Below are positions 12,053-27,021 of a DNA stretch of 64,000 nt, piece by piece. This stretch comes from Pogona vitticeps (lineage: Eukaryota > Chordata > Lepidosauria > Squamata > Agamidae): positions 220,343,045-220,407,044 of the forward strand of contig NC_135785.1 of the NCBI RefSeq assembly GCF_051106095.1, written 5' to 3'. Under the pieces are notes generated by a model, which worked only from the letters and a program-made list of their open reading frames with translations, had not been told where the DNA came from and ran no database searches. The translations under genes and the position numbers were made by a program. Every line of letters starts with the position of its first letter. The first letter of the stretch is position 1.

Positions 12053-13278
12053 TAATTTGAATGTATTTTAAATTTTTATTTGATTTTAATGTGGATTGCA
12101 AGCATCATTTGAAATAAAATATTCTTTTTCAGACCCTCTTTTCTCTCCCATGGATGAAAGCCTCTCCACACATTATTCCAGCGATGACACATGGGTGATG
12201 TTTTTGTAACCAAATAAATAATAGTTCATCCTTCAGAAATACTGTTCTACACACATGCAAATTTGGTGAGTAGATTATGAGTGCTGTCCTGTAGAAATCT
12301 ATTAAAAAATAAGCTCCACTGGGTTTTCATCTCATGAAAGGTTTTCAAATTAAAATTTCATCTGATTAATCCATCCTGGCTCATAAGAACATCACCATGT
12401 GCCTTGCTGACTATATGAGCTAACTTTGATTATCAAAGTATATTAGGGGACCTCCTATTCCTAATATGCTCAGTTACCACTTTGTGGGAGTGGTCAATTC
12501 ACATGAACAGTCCAAGTGCCATTAACAAGAAACACAAGCAAAGTGAGAACTTCATTGAGTAGGGGGCACTTGGTGTTCAAAAATCTACTAGTAGAAGTTG
12601 ATCTCCAATACTGTAGAATTTCCCTCTTCCAACATGATGCTACTCACATGAATATATACTGCTCACTGAACTGTTAAATGAACATAGTGGGAGTAGAATG
12701 TATGAATCATCCCATAATGAAGAAAAAACTAAACCTGGGAAAGATACACAGAAACTCTCTCAAAACAAGCATAGCAAAGTATTTTTGATAGCTCATATTT
12801 CTTTTACTGACAATGAAGAATAGAAGGGAATAGATAGCTCCAGCAAAATGGAGTCAACAAGCCTTATTAAATTGTTGCCTAAGGTGCATTGTCTCCCGGT
12901 ATCCTTTGTGATACCAAAGCAGAGGAGCACAATAATGGGTGCAGATGCCATGAGATATGACAAAGGAATAATATTCCAGCAAGGCAAGAAGGACTGTGGT
13001 TTTGCTCAGTTTGCAGAAACTGCTGGAATTGATATATGTCATAACAGAAGCTGTAGCTACATTTCCAAGGGGACTGACAATATAAAACATCAAGCAGTTA
13101 TTCCACAGACATTTTGCTTTAAGCTTTCTTTGCAAGTGTTTTTCTGTACAATAATAGTTGCTAAGCATCATGTGAGAACTTCAAGTACCTGAACAATGGT
13201 GCAAATTTTAATTGCTGCACCTCCTATGAACACAACGTTAGAACTGAAAGATGTGGACAACTTCTTTAAAACTGTTAA
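12053..13278. other. Noncoding stretch, no supported gene
   Basis: The overlapping frames at 12848-13192 (both strands) have no recognisable domain and no convincing splice sites. Confidence 0.4.
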
Positions 13279-13382
13279 TCATAGAATCATAGAATAATGG
13301 GAGTTGGAAGGGGCCTTTAAGTCTGTCTCGTCCAACCCCCTGCTCAATGCAGGAATCCAAATCAAAGCAGATCTGACAGATG
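13279..13382 (-). mobile_element. CR1 LINE 3' terminal fragment
   Basis: ATAGAATCATAGAAT, GGGAGTTGGAAGGGGCCTTT and GTCCAACCCCCTGCTCAATG are the reverse complement of the CR1 3' end, which closes with ATTCTATGATTCT repeats. Severely 5'-truncated. Confidence 0.9.
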
Positions 13383-14430
13383 TTTGTCCAATTTTCTCTT
13401 AAAGTGCTTTCCAAAACTATTTCTTTTCAACATGGGAAAGAAGAGAAGGATAGGTGCCATAAACAGGAGAGGGAAATAGCAAAAAGGAAAAGAATGAGAA
13501 GAAGCAAAACAAGGGAAAGTGAATGTCATCAAAAGGCACACGATGTAGAAATAGAGGAGATACACTCCTCACTTGGACAACATGCAGGCTATGCACAGAA
13601 ATCACTAATAAATAAAAAGCAGATAGGACTGGAAGACCCAAGCTCATTAGAATGTAAACATCAGCACTTAGTTGTCTTTACTGAATAGTTCTGGTGCCAG
13701 TGAAGCCCGTGGCATGGAATGTTCACTTGTTAACTGAACAAAGAAACTGGCACACCACCTTCTATGTGGGAAATGAAAACTGGTAGTTTGACTAAGACGT
13801 TACACAAAGGCAATCTAAGGACTAACTAGATCCCCCCCAAAAAAGCTACCAAATGGTTTCAGAGATGGTGTTTGACTCCACAACACACTGGAAGAAAGGT
13901 CATGTGATGATGTAGAAAAGACGGAGGCCAAAGGACAAGAAAGATGAAGAAACAGGAGGGATGCTTTGCAGGAAATATTTGGAATACAAAGAACCTGCAG
14001 AAAGATAGATGATCAAATATACATTATAGATAGCACGTAATTAGAGAAATTAATTATTTAAATGATGAAAGATTCTTATTTGCTGACAAAAATAGCTCTG
14101 CCCAGGTTTGTGTATAAAGCACGTCTATATTTAAAACTGATAAATATTTGACCAAACACCACCAGATTTGACACAGAGCAGGGTGTAGACTGTCCTCTCC
14201 CACTGTGCCAAATCTGGTGCTGATCTGAAGCCTGGTTTTAAAGCTAGATTTTTTTTGTACTGCCAGCTTTTTTAGATTTGCCTTATGGAATCTTATTTTG
14301 TCCTGCTGGCAAAATATCATCAGAACATGTCTGTGCTCTGATAATACAGGTTGGAATATTCTTGGTACTGACATAAGGTTTGCTTAAATGTTGCAGCTAA
14401 TTGCAGCTAATTGAGAAGATGCTGGGTCAC
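13383..14430. other. Noncoding stretch, nothing recognised
   Basis: Frames at 13380-13688 and 14054-14374 have no domain. GCAGCTAATT is tandemly doubled just before the BovB fragment (14392-14413). Confidence 0.4.
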
Positions 14431-14740
14431 CAAACCTATCAATTCTAAAGGAAATCAACCCTGAGTGCTCACTGGAAGGACAGATCCTGAAGCTGAGGCT
14501 CCAGTACTTTGGCCATCTCATAAGAAGAGAAGACTCCTTGGAAAAGACCTTGATGTTAGGAAAGTATGACGGCAAGAGGAGAAGGGGACAACAGAGGATG
14601 AGATGGCTGGACAGTGTCTGCGAAGCAACCAACATGAAATTGACACAATTACAGGAAGCAGTGGAAGATAGGAGGGCCTGGCGTGCACTGGTCCATGGGG
14701 TCACGAAGAGTCGGACACGACTAAACGACGAACAACAACG
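14431..14740 (+). mobile_element. BovB (RTE) LINE 3' fragment
   Basis: Encodes the C-terminal end of the BovB reverse transcriptase polyprotein ([16 protein letters not shown]-type motif, [27 protein letters not shown]) and ends in the 3' tail GACTAAACGACGAACAACAA. 5'-truncated; about 310 bp. Confidence 0.93.
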
Positions 14741-15671
14741 ACAGACACACAACCAAGCACACCTTGGCAATTAACCATAATTAGCGGTGGCAAGTTATGC
14801 AAACACAAACAACTTACAAATTAGCTTACTTTGTTTTGTCATTAGTCCTTGAGAGATAAACACAGACTTTCTTTGCAAGTATGATTGCTCAGATACAAAG
14901 TTCTGGAAGAATCGCCCCTCTGGAATACTAATACGATTTCAGCTTTCAATGAGGTAATGTATACATACAGTTTGACTCTAGGAATGACATGGCAGAAGAG
15001 CCAGGGAACTGAGACAACAACTAAAAGAGAATAGGATTCTGTCAAGGGAAAAAAACTGAGAATCCTGATTCAGCACAAAGATAGACCAAGACAGACTTTC
15101 ACAATTCTACCACTGTTTCACCCTTATGACCTTATGGCTATTTAGGTCAAAAGTCAAGCAAAGACTGTGGTAATTTTCCAATTTCACACTATCACATGAC
15201 TCTTCTTCCAATGTGTTGTGGGATGCATCTCCAAAACTAAACAGTAACTTCCATGATATCTCCAATACCATACAGAGAGTCAGTGGACTTAGCACTCCTG
15301 ATATCTGGCTGGGTTCCAGGACCATTCTGGCCACAAATGTAACATGGTTGATATTTTGGCTGTCCCCCCCCCCCATGTCAAAAAACCCTGGAAGGGAAGC
15401 AGTTAGATCTCCATATCAGACCTAGAGGGCAATGGAATACAAAATATGATGATAACATTATGGGAACTCTAGACTTTATAAACGTTCCAAACGAGTGGCA
15501 CACTCCACTGCTCTGATATTTTAGAACAGATTGTCTGCAGCACTACAGAGAAGAGACACTAATGTTCTTCATTCAGTCTCTACTGCTCTCAATTTTCAGT
15601 TAAAGCCAAGGTAAAAAAAACTTAACATTGTAAAATAGGAGGCACTAAAGTCAGGGCTGGGATTGTTGGAA
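14741..15671. other. Noncoding stretch, nothing recognised
   Basis: No domain in the small frames at 14842-15045, 15107-15376 and 15213-15425. No repeat assigned. Confidence 0.4.
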
Positions 15672-16800
15672 TATGTATTCTCAAAGGTTTTCATGGCCGG
15701 GATCCCATGGCTGCTGTAGGTTTTTCGGGCTGTCTGGCTGTGTTCTTGAGGTTTTTCTTCCTAACGTTTTGCCAGTCTCTGTGGCCGGCATCTTCCTGGT
15801 GCAGTTTGAGGGAAAGTTGAGTATTTATAGCTGTGGGATCAGCTTTTTGTCTTTTCAGGAGATTGGTTGATTATGGTGATCAGCGTGTTTTGTTGTTGTT
15901 GTTGTTGTTGTGGGTGTATTGTTGTGATAAGGGGGAGAGATGATCTCTCACTATGATTGATGGGTGTTGTTAGCTGATCTTTTGTGTGCAGTGATCACTG
16001 GTTCTTTTGGCTGAGTAGAGTTCATTGACCTTTTGCAGGCTGTTTTTCAGTTCTGGGAGACAGGCTTTGTTGAGTTTTAGACTTTCTTCTTTTTTGTTGA
16101 AGCGCTGCTGGTGTTTGTGAATTTCAATGGCTTCCCTCTGAAGTCTAACATGATTGCTGGTGTTGTCCAGTACTTCAGTATTATGAAATAGAATTTCATG
16201 TCCAGCTTGTTTCAGGGCATTTTCAGCTACTGCTGATTTTTCCAGTTGTTTTAGTTCGCAGTGTCTCATGCTCTTTGATTCTGGTGTAGATACTGCATTT
16301 TGTGGTTCCAATATATACCTGGCCATAACTGCAAGGTATCCAGTATACTCTTGCAGTGGTGAGGGGGTCCCTTTTGTCCTTTGCTGACCGTAACATTTAT
16401 TGTATTTTTATGGTGGGCCTGAATACTGTTTGTAGGTTGTGTGTTTTCAAAAGTTTCCCCATGTGGTCCGTGACCCCTTTGATGTATGGAAGAAATACTT
16501 TATTTGTGGGTGGCTGTTTTTCCTCTTCAGTTTGATGTTGTTTTCTTGGTTTGATGGCTTTTGTGCTTTCATTCTTGGTATAACCATTTGCCTGTAGGTC
16601 CCAATTCAGATGGTTGAGTGCGGTGCTCAGCCAATTACCCAATCTCCTAAAAAGGACAAAAAGCTGATCCCACTGCTATAAGTACTCAACTATCCCACAA
16701 ACTGCACCAGATCACTGTCCTCTGAAGATGCCAGCCACAGAGGAAGAAAAACCTCAAGAACAAAGCCAGAGAGCCCGAAAAACCTACAACACCATTGTTG
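15672..16800 (-). mobile_element. Penelope-like element fragment with GIY-YIG endonuclease remnant
   Basis: Minus-strand frames at 16642-16397 (FLPYIKGVTDHMGKLLKTHN) and 16326-15970 (EKSAVAENALKQAGHEILFH, RLQREAIEIHKHQQRFN) match the linker and the C-terminal GIY-YIG endonuclease region of Penelope-like retroelements. Both ends carry the element's terminal sequence in opposite orientation: GTAGGTTTTTCGGGCTGTCT near 15717 and AGCCCGAAAAACCTACAAC near 16772. Only the 3' part of the protein is present and it no longer has one continuous frame, so it is an inactive remnant. Confidence 0.85.
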
Positions 16801-17251
16801 CAATGCTCACATTGGTCTTGTTTCCTATTGTTTACTGTTGCATAGTCCACATGGTACCTTCTCAGATTTTCATTGTGCAGCCTTCCTGTTTCCCAGAGAA
16901 TTTAATCCATGTAAAAAAAAACAAGAAGTTTCTTCTTTAGCATTCTCTACTGATGAGGTAAGCACTTCTAATCCAGCCTCACTAACTCCCAATATTTCTG
17001 CACAAATGTCTGATATAGTATTGTTTGTAAATCTGTAGAATTTCTATCACTTTATTTTTCTTTCTCTTGAACAAGATACTGATGTGTTACTCATCTCCCC
17101 ACTGTCTGTTATAGCTGAAACCATCTTCCCTTAACCTCATAACTTGATGACCTGCTCATATTGTCTATCAGCAGACCCATATCGTCATCAAAATGGCATG
17201 TTTTGCCCACTGCAGTGAATACGTGAGATAGATAAAGAATGCGGATCCTAT
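16801..17251. other. Intergenic sequence downstream of the two-Ig gene
   Basis: No exon or repeat recognised. A small plus-strand frame here is not supported. Confidence 0.4.
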
Positions 17252-17257
17252 TTATTT
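17252..17257 (-). promoter_or_regulatory. Candidate polyadenylation signal of the two-Ig gene
   Basis: AATAAA on the minus strand about 165 nt past the predicted stop codon, in an A-rich setting. The position is plausible, with no experimental support. Confidence 0.35.
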
Positions 17258-17419
17258 TTTTGCATTCTGGAAGAAAATAAATCAGCTACACATCTATATT
17301 GTATTGATCTGCAGCCTGCACATGCATTGAACAAGATATGCACGTGTCAAAAACAGCTGCATGTATCAAAAAAGCAAAAATGGTATTGTAAAGGGAAAGG
17401 AAGACGTGCTAATGTTCAA

Positions 17420-21823
<4,404 letters not shown>

Positions 21824-22544
21824 TATGCTGTGTACTCAACTATTCTAAGTACAGTACACAGGAACACTGCACTTTTAAAGATCCCCTTACATTAAGAGAG
21901 GTTCCAATACATTGCTAGACATGATAAAATACTATTTCATCTTGATTTTAAATTCTTTTTTCCAGGCTTTGAATAATTTTCAAAATAGTGATGGGTGGGA
22001 GAATAGGTTCTTCAAAACAGGCTGTCTTAGTCACTGTAACAAACAATCGTGAAGCAAGTTATTGGTAAATGTATCCACCCCCTTCTGCAATTAAAATGGA
22101 CAAATGAGATGCAGAGCAAAACTACAGAATAAAGAAAACCCTTTAAGATAATTGCATACTAGAGCAAAAATAGAATTCACAGAGCAGCTAAAAGGAGGAT
22201 GGAGGCAGCTGGTTCCCTGATGGAAAAGGTCATTTTACAGTTTAACACTTAATAGTTTTTTTTCTAAGGAAAATAGAATGTTGTTGTTTTACAAAAAAAT
22301 CTTCCATCTGCAATATATACATAGTCTTAGTTTAGTAATCCGTCACTGAATAGAGTCCTCAGTTTCCAGTTTCTTTTAAAAGTCTTGTTAACTACTACTA
22401 CTTACTAGTATATCTTTATTGTGTTCATATGACAATTCAGAATATCACAGGAAACCCTACAGATAGCTTGCATAAAATAAAAAGCACATAAAAGAGCATA
22501 CAATAAAAGAGCATGTGATAAAAAGCGGAAATGGAAATAAGAAA
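21824..22544. other. Intergenic sequence upstream of the two-Ig gene
   Basis: Would contain the promoter of the two-Ig gene if the leader exon is right. No TATA box or CpG island is obvious. Confidence 0.3.
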
Positions 22545-22800
22545 ATAAGTAGACCCATATTAAATCAAACCAAAAGCCCACCATTCTGTTGTTAGAACAG
22601 TCAGATACCTATGGGAAGTTGACAACCAAGATATGAGCATGATAGCACCATCTTCTTACATTCCCGCTACCACACTGTTTGATATTGAAGGTAATATGCT
22701 GTATTGTCACTGACTATTAGCCATTGATAGCCTTATCCTCCATGAATTAGTCTACTCTCCTTTTAAAGCCTATTCCCCTCATTGTCCTCAGCTTCTGATA
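22545..22800 (+). repeat. Old interspersed repeat (CR1/L3-like) fragment
   Basis: CATATTAAATCAAACCAAAAG, CAGATACCTATGGGAAGTT and CTCCTTTTAAAGCC resemble the same repeat as 7930-8095. Diverged, noncoding. Confidence 0.4.
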
Positions 22801-22958
22801 CTGAACTTTTCTAATATTTTATTTGTCTGATCGGTTTTAGTTATTAACTTATTGTTTTGTAGCATTTTATTCAGCATGTTGTAAACTGCCCAGAATAGTG
22901 CTTTGCACTAATAGGGGAGGGGGGGTTGTATACTAAACAAACAAACAAACAAACAATA
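22801..22958 (+). mobile_element. L2-type LINE 3' tail
   Basis: TGTAAACTGCCCAGAATAGTGCT-like sequence followed by an ACAA-type repeat (AACAAACAAACAAACAAACA) is the usual end of L2-related LINEs in reptiles. Confidence 0.6.
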
Positions 22959-23328
22959 TACGTACAGACTCTGACGAGTTGATGGATTTTAGCTAAACCA
23001 ATTCAGCAACTTGAACAGAGAGAAGGGATTAACAAGCATATTTTAACAGGTGATTAGACAAGAGTGCAAATATAACAGAAAGTGGATTCAAATAAACATT
23101 TACCACAATTAAGGTTGATTCAGAATTGATTCATTTCAGTGGCCATTTCCAAGGCTTGTTTTTTTAGATTTTAAAAATACAGGGTGTACAAGTGGAGTGT
23201 GATATACAACAGTGTGATTTGCATGTGAGTAGTGTAGAGAGACAGGTAAGATATATACATAAAATTCAGAACATTTCCAAAGGAATAAATAACTTAAACT
23301 AAATATAGACAGGGATTGTTTAGCTCAG

Positions 23329-23363
23329 AGTGTGTGTGTGTGTGAGTGTGTGTGTGTGTGTGT
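23329..23363. repeat. (GT)n microsatellite
   Basis: About 16 GT units with one GA interruption. Confidence 0.9.
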
Positions 23364-23620
23364 TGGGATAGATAGACAGACAATAGACTCTGGTAATTAA
23401 TTCCTGCTTCATTGTGCAGGGTAATGGGCTCTCTAAGACATGACTCATGATTGAGCCTCCTGCTATTTCACACTTCATAGGAAGTGTGGGACTATCTGTT
23501 GAAACCAGCATTCTTACTATTATTATTTGGGCCAATAGTGCTATTGTCACCTTGTTAATCTCCTTCCTGTGCCTACTTTGTATATAACCTATGATTTTGC
23601 TTCACTCTAATGTGTCTGAA

Positions 23621-23988
23621 TTGATGTCTTTGAATTGTGGTGTTGGAGGAGGCTCTTGAGAGTCCCCTGGACTGCAAGGAGAACAAACCTATCAATTCTA
23701 AAGGAAATCAAACCAGAGTGCTCACTGGAAGGACAGATCCTGAAGCTGAGGCTCCAGTACTTTGGCTATCTCATGAGAAGAGAAGACTCCTTGGAAAAGA
23801 CCTTGATGTTGGGAAAGTGTGAGGGCAAGAGGAGAAGGGGACGACAGAGGATGAGATGGTTAGACAGTGTCATCGAAGCAACCAAGATGAATTTGACACA
23901 ACTACGGGAGGCAGTGGAAAATAGAAAGGCCTGGTGTGCTCTGGTCCATGGGGTCACGAAGAGTCGGACACGACTAAACGACTAGACA
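23621..23988 (+). mobile_element. BovB (RTE) LINE 3' fragment with target duplication
   Basis: Encodes the C-terminal 116 residues ([45 protein letters not shown]). Flanked by a 12-bp direct repeat AATGTGTCTGAA at 23609-23620 and 23989-24000, which marks a single truncated insertion event. Confidence 0.96.
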
Positions 23989-24000
23989 AATGTGTCTGAA

Positions 24001-26009
24001 GAAGTGGATAAAACCTCAAAAGCTCACATTGCAGGCAATACAGCAGTCTTTAAAGTGCCACAACGTTTTTAACTTTTTATTTCTGCTTTTTGGTTTTATT
24101 TTTGCTTGGTTATGGTTGCACAGGCTAACATAGCTACTACTTTGAAGACATAAGCCTGCCATAAAATAGGACTTTAAATACTATTAGAAAGAGTGTAGCC
24201 AATGACCGATGTCCACAAGATGGTGCTGTTATTTCAACATTTTACTCCAAAAAATGTGTAATTCAGAGATGGGGAGTATTCTCCTTAACGACTTCCCAAA
24301 TCTACTTCTTTTTTTGGTAAATTCCATAAAAATAACTCAATATTTTAAAATATCAAATGCAGAAGAAATAAGAGGTGATAGATTTATCCAGCCAGGCCCA
24401 GACAGTTGAGCACTTAGCTCTTACAAGTCAAGATTTTAATTCAGATGTGCTAAACAATGTATATGACATTGAATTAACATTGCTGCTTTAATACATTCAA
24501 CACACTCAAGGAATTGTGCATTAGAAGTGACTAACACTGGGCCTGACTCACCCATCACCTTCAGAATAGTTTCAGTTGAGAATCAGTAACAGCTTTCCAG
24601 AGCTGGAGCTGTCTTACTGTTGTTGAAGGCAACTCTGGTCTGTAGACTCCCCACCTCCACACCAGATATTCTTCTCAATTGTGAAATAATATTTTTATAA
24701 GTATCAACTGGAACCTCTGAGATAATCTCTTCTTGAGAAGTGAAATGTTATTTTTAAGGGGGGGAGGCTCTCCCCCCTTAAAATGCTGGAAGAACAAGAC
24801 ATTTATGACCAGATAAGTCCATCTCAGTCTGGAGAGAACCAGACCCTACAGATGAAGATGTGATAGCTATTTCCTCTCTAGAAAAATCCTAAATAATATC
24901 AATGTTTCACTAAAATAAGATAAAACCACAGAATAGCAAGGTGTAATTGCCCACTGGAGTGCTTTACAAAGATTGTACTCCATGTCTAAATCCAAATTTT
25001 AGTTCCAACTAGAGCAGATCTACTGAATCTATGCAATTTACATAAATTTTGGCTTGAAAAGTTCCTATTGCTTCAGTGGATTTACTGTTTTTAAGAATGA
25101 AGTCTGGATTTGGACTGCTCTTTTCTCTGGATGTTAACTGAATATCTGACTTATATCCGACCGAATATCTGAATACCTGAAGACCACCTTTTGTTCTACT
25201 ACAGAGAATGAGACGTATGTCCAACACAAAGGTTCAATGTATAATAGCATTGCTAGCATAGAGAAGACTTATATCAAACTGTGAGATCACCTTAAAATAA
25301 CATACACTCTTTTCACTCTCTCCAGGCCATGTTACTGCTGAATAATATGAACCTGGATGCACTCACCATTTCACTAAGGTTGTGCAATTTATGGTGAACA
25401 GGATACAGCCATGCAATCACAAAAAAAAAAAAAAAAGAACAGCTGCTAAAAGGACTTCGGGATATGCCCAGTGGCCTTCTAAACTCAATGAGGAAGCATA
25501 CACCCTCTTTCATCTGTGAATGGACTGTAATTTTTTTAAATAGGAAAATTTTGTGCCTATATAAAGGAAACTAGATTGTTACTAGCACATCTTAAAAGAC
25601 CTTTGGTGCATAACAAGTGAACACTTTTAAATCATTAGATTATTTAGCTACTTTTTACAACTAGTAAATGGTTAAATGCTTTCATACACTAAAGAGTGTT
25701 ATGACCTTGATAAGTAAATGCCTATTAGAAGATTTAAATTTCACCATAGAAATCCAAACCATGCAGTTAGCTCTCAGACTTGTGATAAGCCCATGCATCA
25801 GGTTTATGTTATGATCCCAAGCAAAGTGGAAAAATGTTGCAACCAAACAAAATTATTCTTCATGGCTGTTAATCCTATTGTCTTGAGAATGCTGTACAAT
25901 GCAGACTCTTTACCCTTTGTCACAGATACTTAGGCTGCTAGTGTTTCAAAACAAGAACCAAAAGATTTGCAATGAATTAACTTTCAGAGATGATATTTTA
26001 TCCAACATA
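24001..26009. other. Intergenic sequence between ILDR2 3' end and the two-Ig gene
   Basis: AT-rich, no supported exon. Holds an A17 tract near 25420 and a short G/C hairpin at 24750-24784. Confidence 0.4.
24750..24784. repeat. Short near-perfect hairpin
   Basis: TTTTAAGGGGGGGAG faces CTCCCCCCTTAAAA across a few-base loop. It is isolated and flanked by AT-rich DNA; the function is unknown. Confidence 0.7.
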
Positions 26010-26985
26010 TTTATTTTGCACATTTTTGCTGCCTCATTAAATGGCTTCAACCAATTACAAGAAAGAATTAATACTGGTCTTTGTAGAAATATAAAAGTAA
26101 GAGGATGTGCAACTTTTGCACACATATTTTCTCATTCTAGTTCTCTTAATTTCTATTATTTGGCTTTTAAAAAATAATCATTGTCCAGAAAATACTGTCA
26201 GAAGAGCCTTAGCTTGAAGCTCTGGTTACAACCAATCAGCAGTCACAGCTGAAACTTTTATGGCTATAGTTCAACTGTAAGGCAATGCTAATACATCATC
26301 ATATCAGACAACAGTGAAATAACACGGCACGTTTTCATTACAGCAAAATCCACTGTGTTTCACTTTCAAAACAAAATAATCTCATTGGTGGCTCCTGATA
26401 TGATACCGAATGAGGACATTTTTCAAGAACCCAAGAATTCTAAGAGTCATTAAACACTACCCTGTCCTTCTTAGTGCAGTGCCCCAAGTCTCAGCTTTGA
26501 ATCATTTACAAAAGGATTAAGATTTCCTTTTACAGTACAAGTTTCCTTGAAAATTTCACTCATTCTGAAGTAATTGTTAAGTGTAAATATCTTATTCTTC
26601 TCAGAACGAGATGTAATGAGCAAATTGCGAGGTCCTCAAAACCTGTGGCAACTTTCCCTGCAAAGCATCATAGGTAAGAAGTATATCATACAGGAGAGAG
26701 AATACATATGATATATGAAAGCAGCTCCCTGTTGCAGATAAGACCCAAGATAAATAGAAAAATCAGAGGGTGAGTTTGAGAAACAAAATCTCTGTGTTTA
26801 CTTTTTGGCTGAGTGAGGTGCTCCTTTTCAAGGAGTTAATAGGATGACAGCAATTGGTTTGAATGAGCCATCTCATAAGACTTTGAGTCCACGATGAAAC
26901 AAAACAAAACATTCCTTGATGCCTGTATGGCTTTGAACTACAACTGCTTCTGTTTTCCAAATCCACTAATGTAACTCTTCCTCCA
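26010..26985 (-). other. ILDR2: Probable ILDR2 3' UTR, to first AATAAA-type signal
   Basis: Sequence following the ILDR2 stop codon. The first AATAAA seen on the minus strand is at 26015-26010, which would give a 3' UTR of about 970 nt. It holds no other feature I can support. The true end is unknown; human ILDR2 has a long 3' UTR, so a later signal is also possible. Confidence 0.35.
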
Positions 26986-27021
26986 TCACACCACAAGGGA
27001 CATCCTTGTTGGGAACTCATT
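26986..27021 (-). CDS. ILDR2: ILDR2 last coding exon ([11 protein letters not shown]-stop)
   Basis: Eleven codons plus TGA give [11 protein letters not shown], against [11 protein letters not shown] in human ILDR2 as recalled. The acceptor follows a strong pyrimidine tract (27022-27055, TTTTTCTCAG), and phase 0 matches the previous donor. The C-terminal SLVV could bind a PDZ domain (inference). The exon is too short to stand out as an open frame. Confidence 0.92.
   Translation of the reverse strand, partial: NEFPTRMSLVV

Noticed and set aside
12848-13192. 114-codon plus-strand frame
   Set aside because: No domain, no splice or promoter context, and an equally long minus-strand frame overlaps it.
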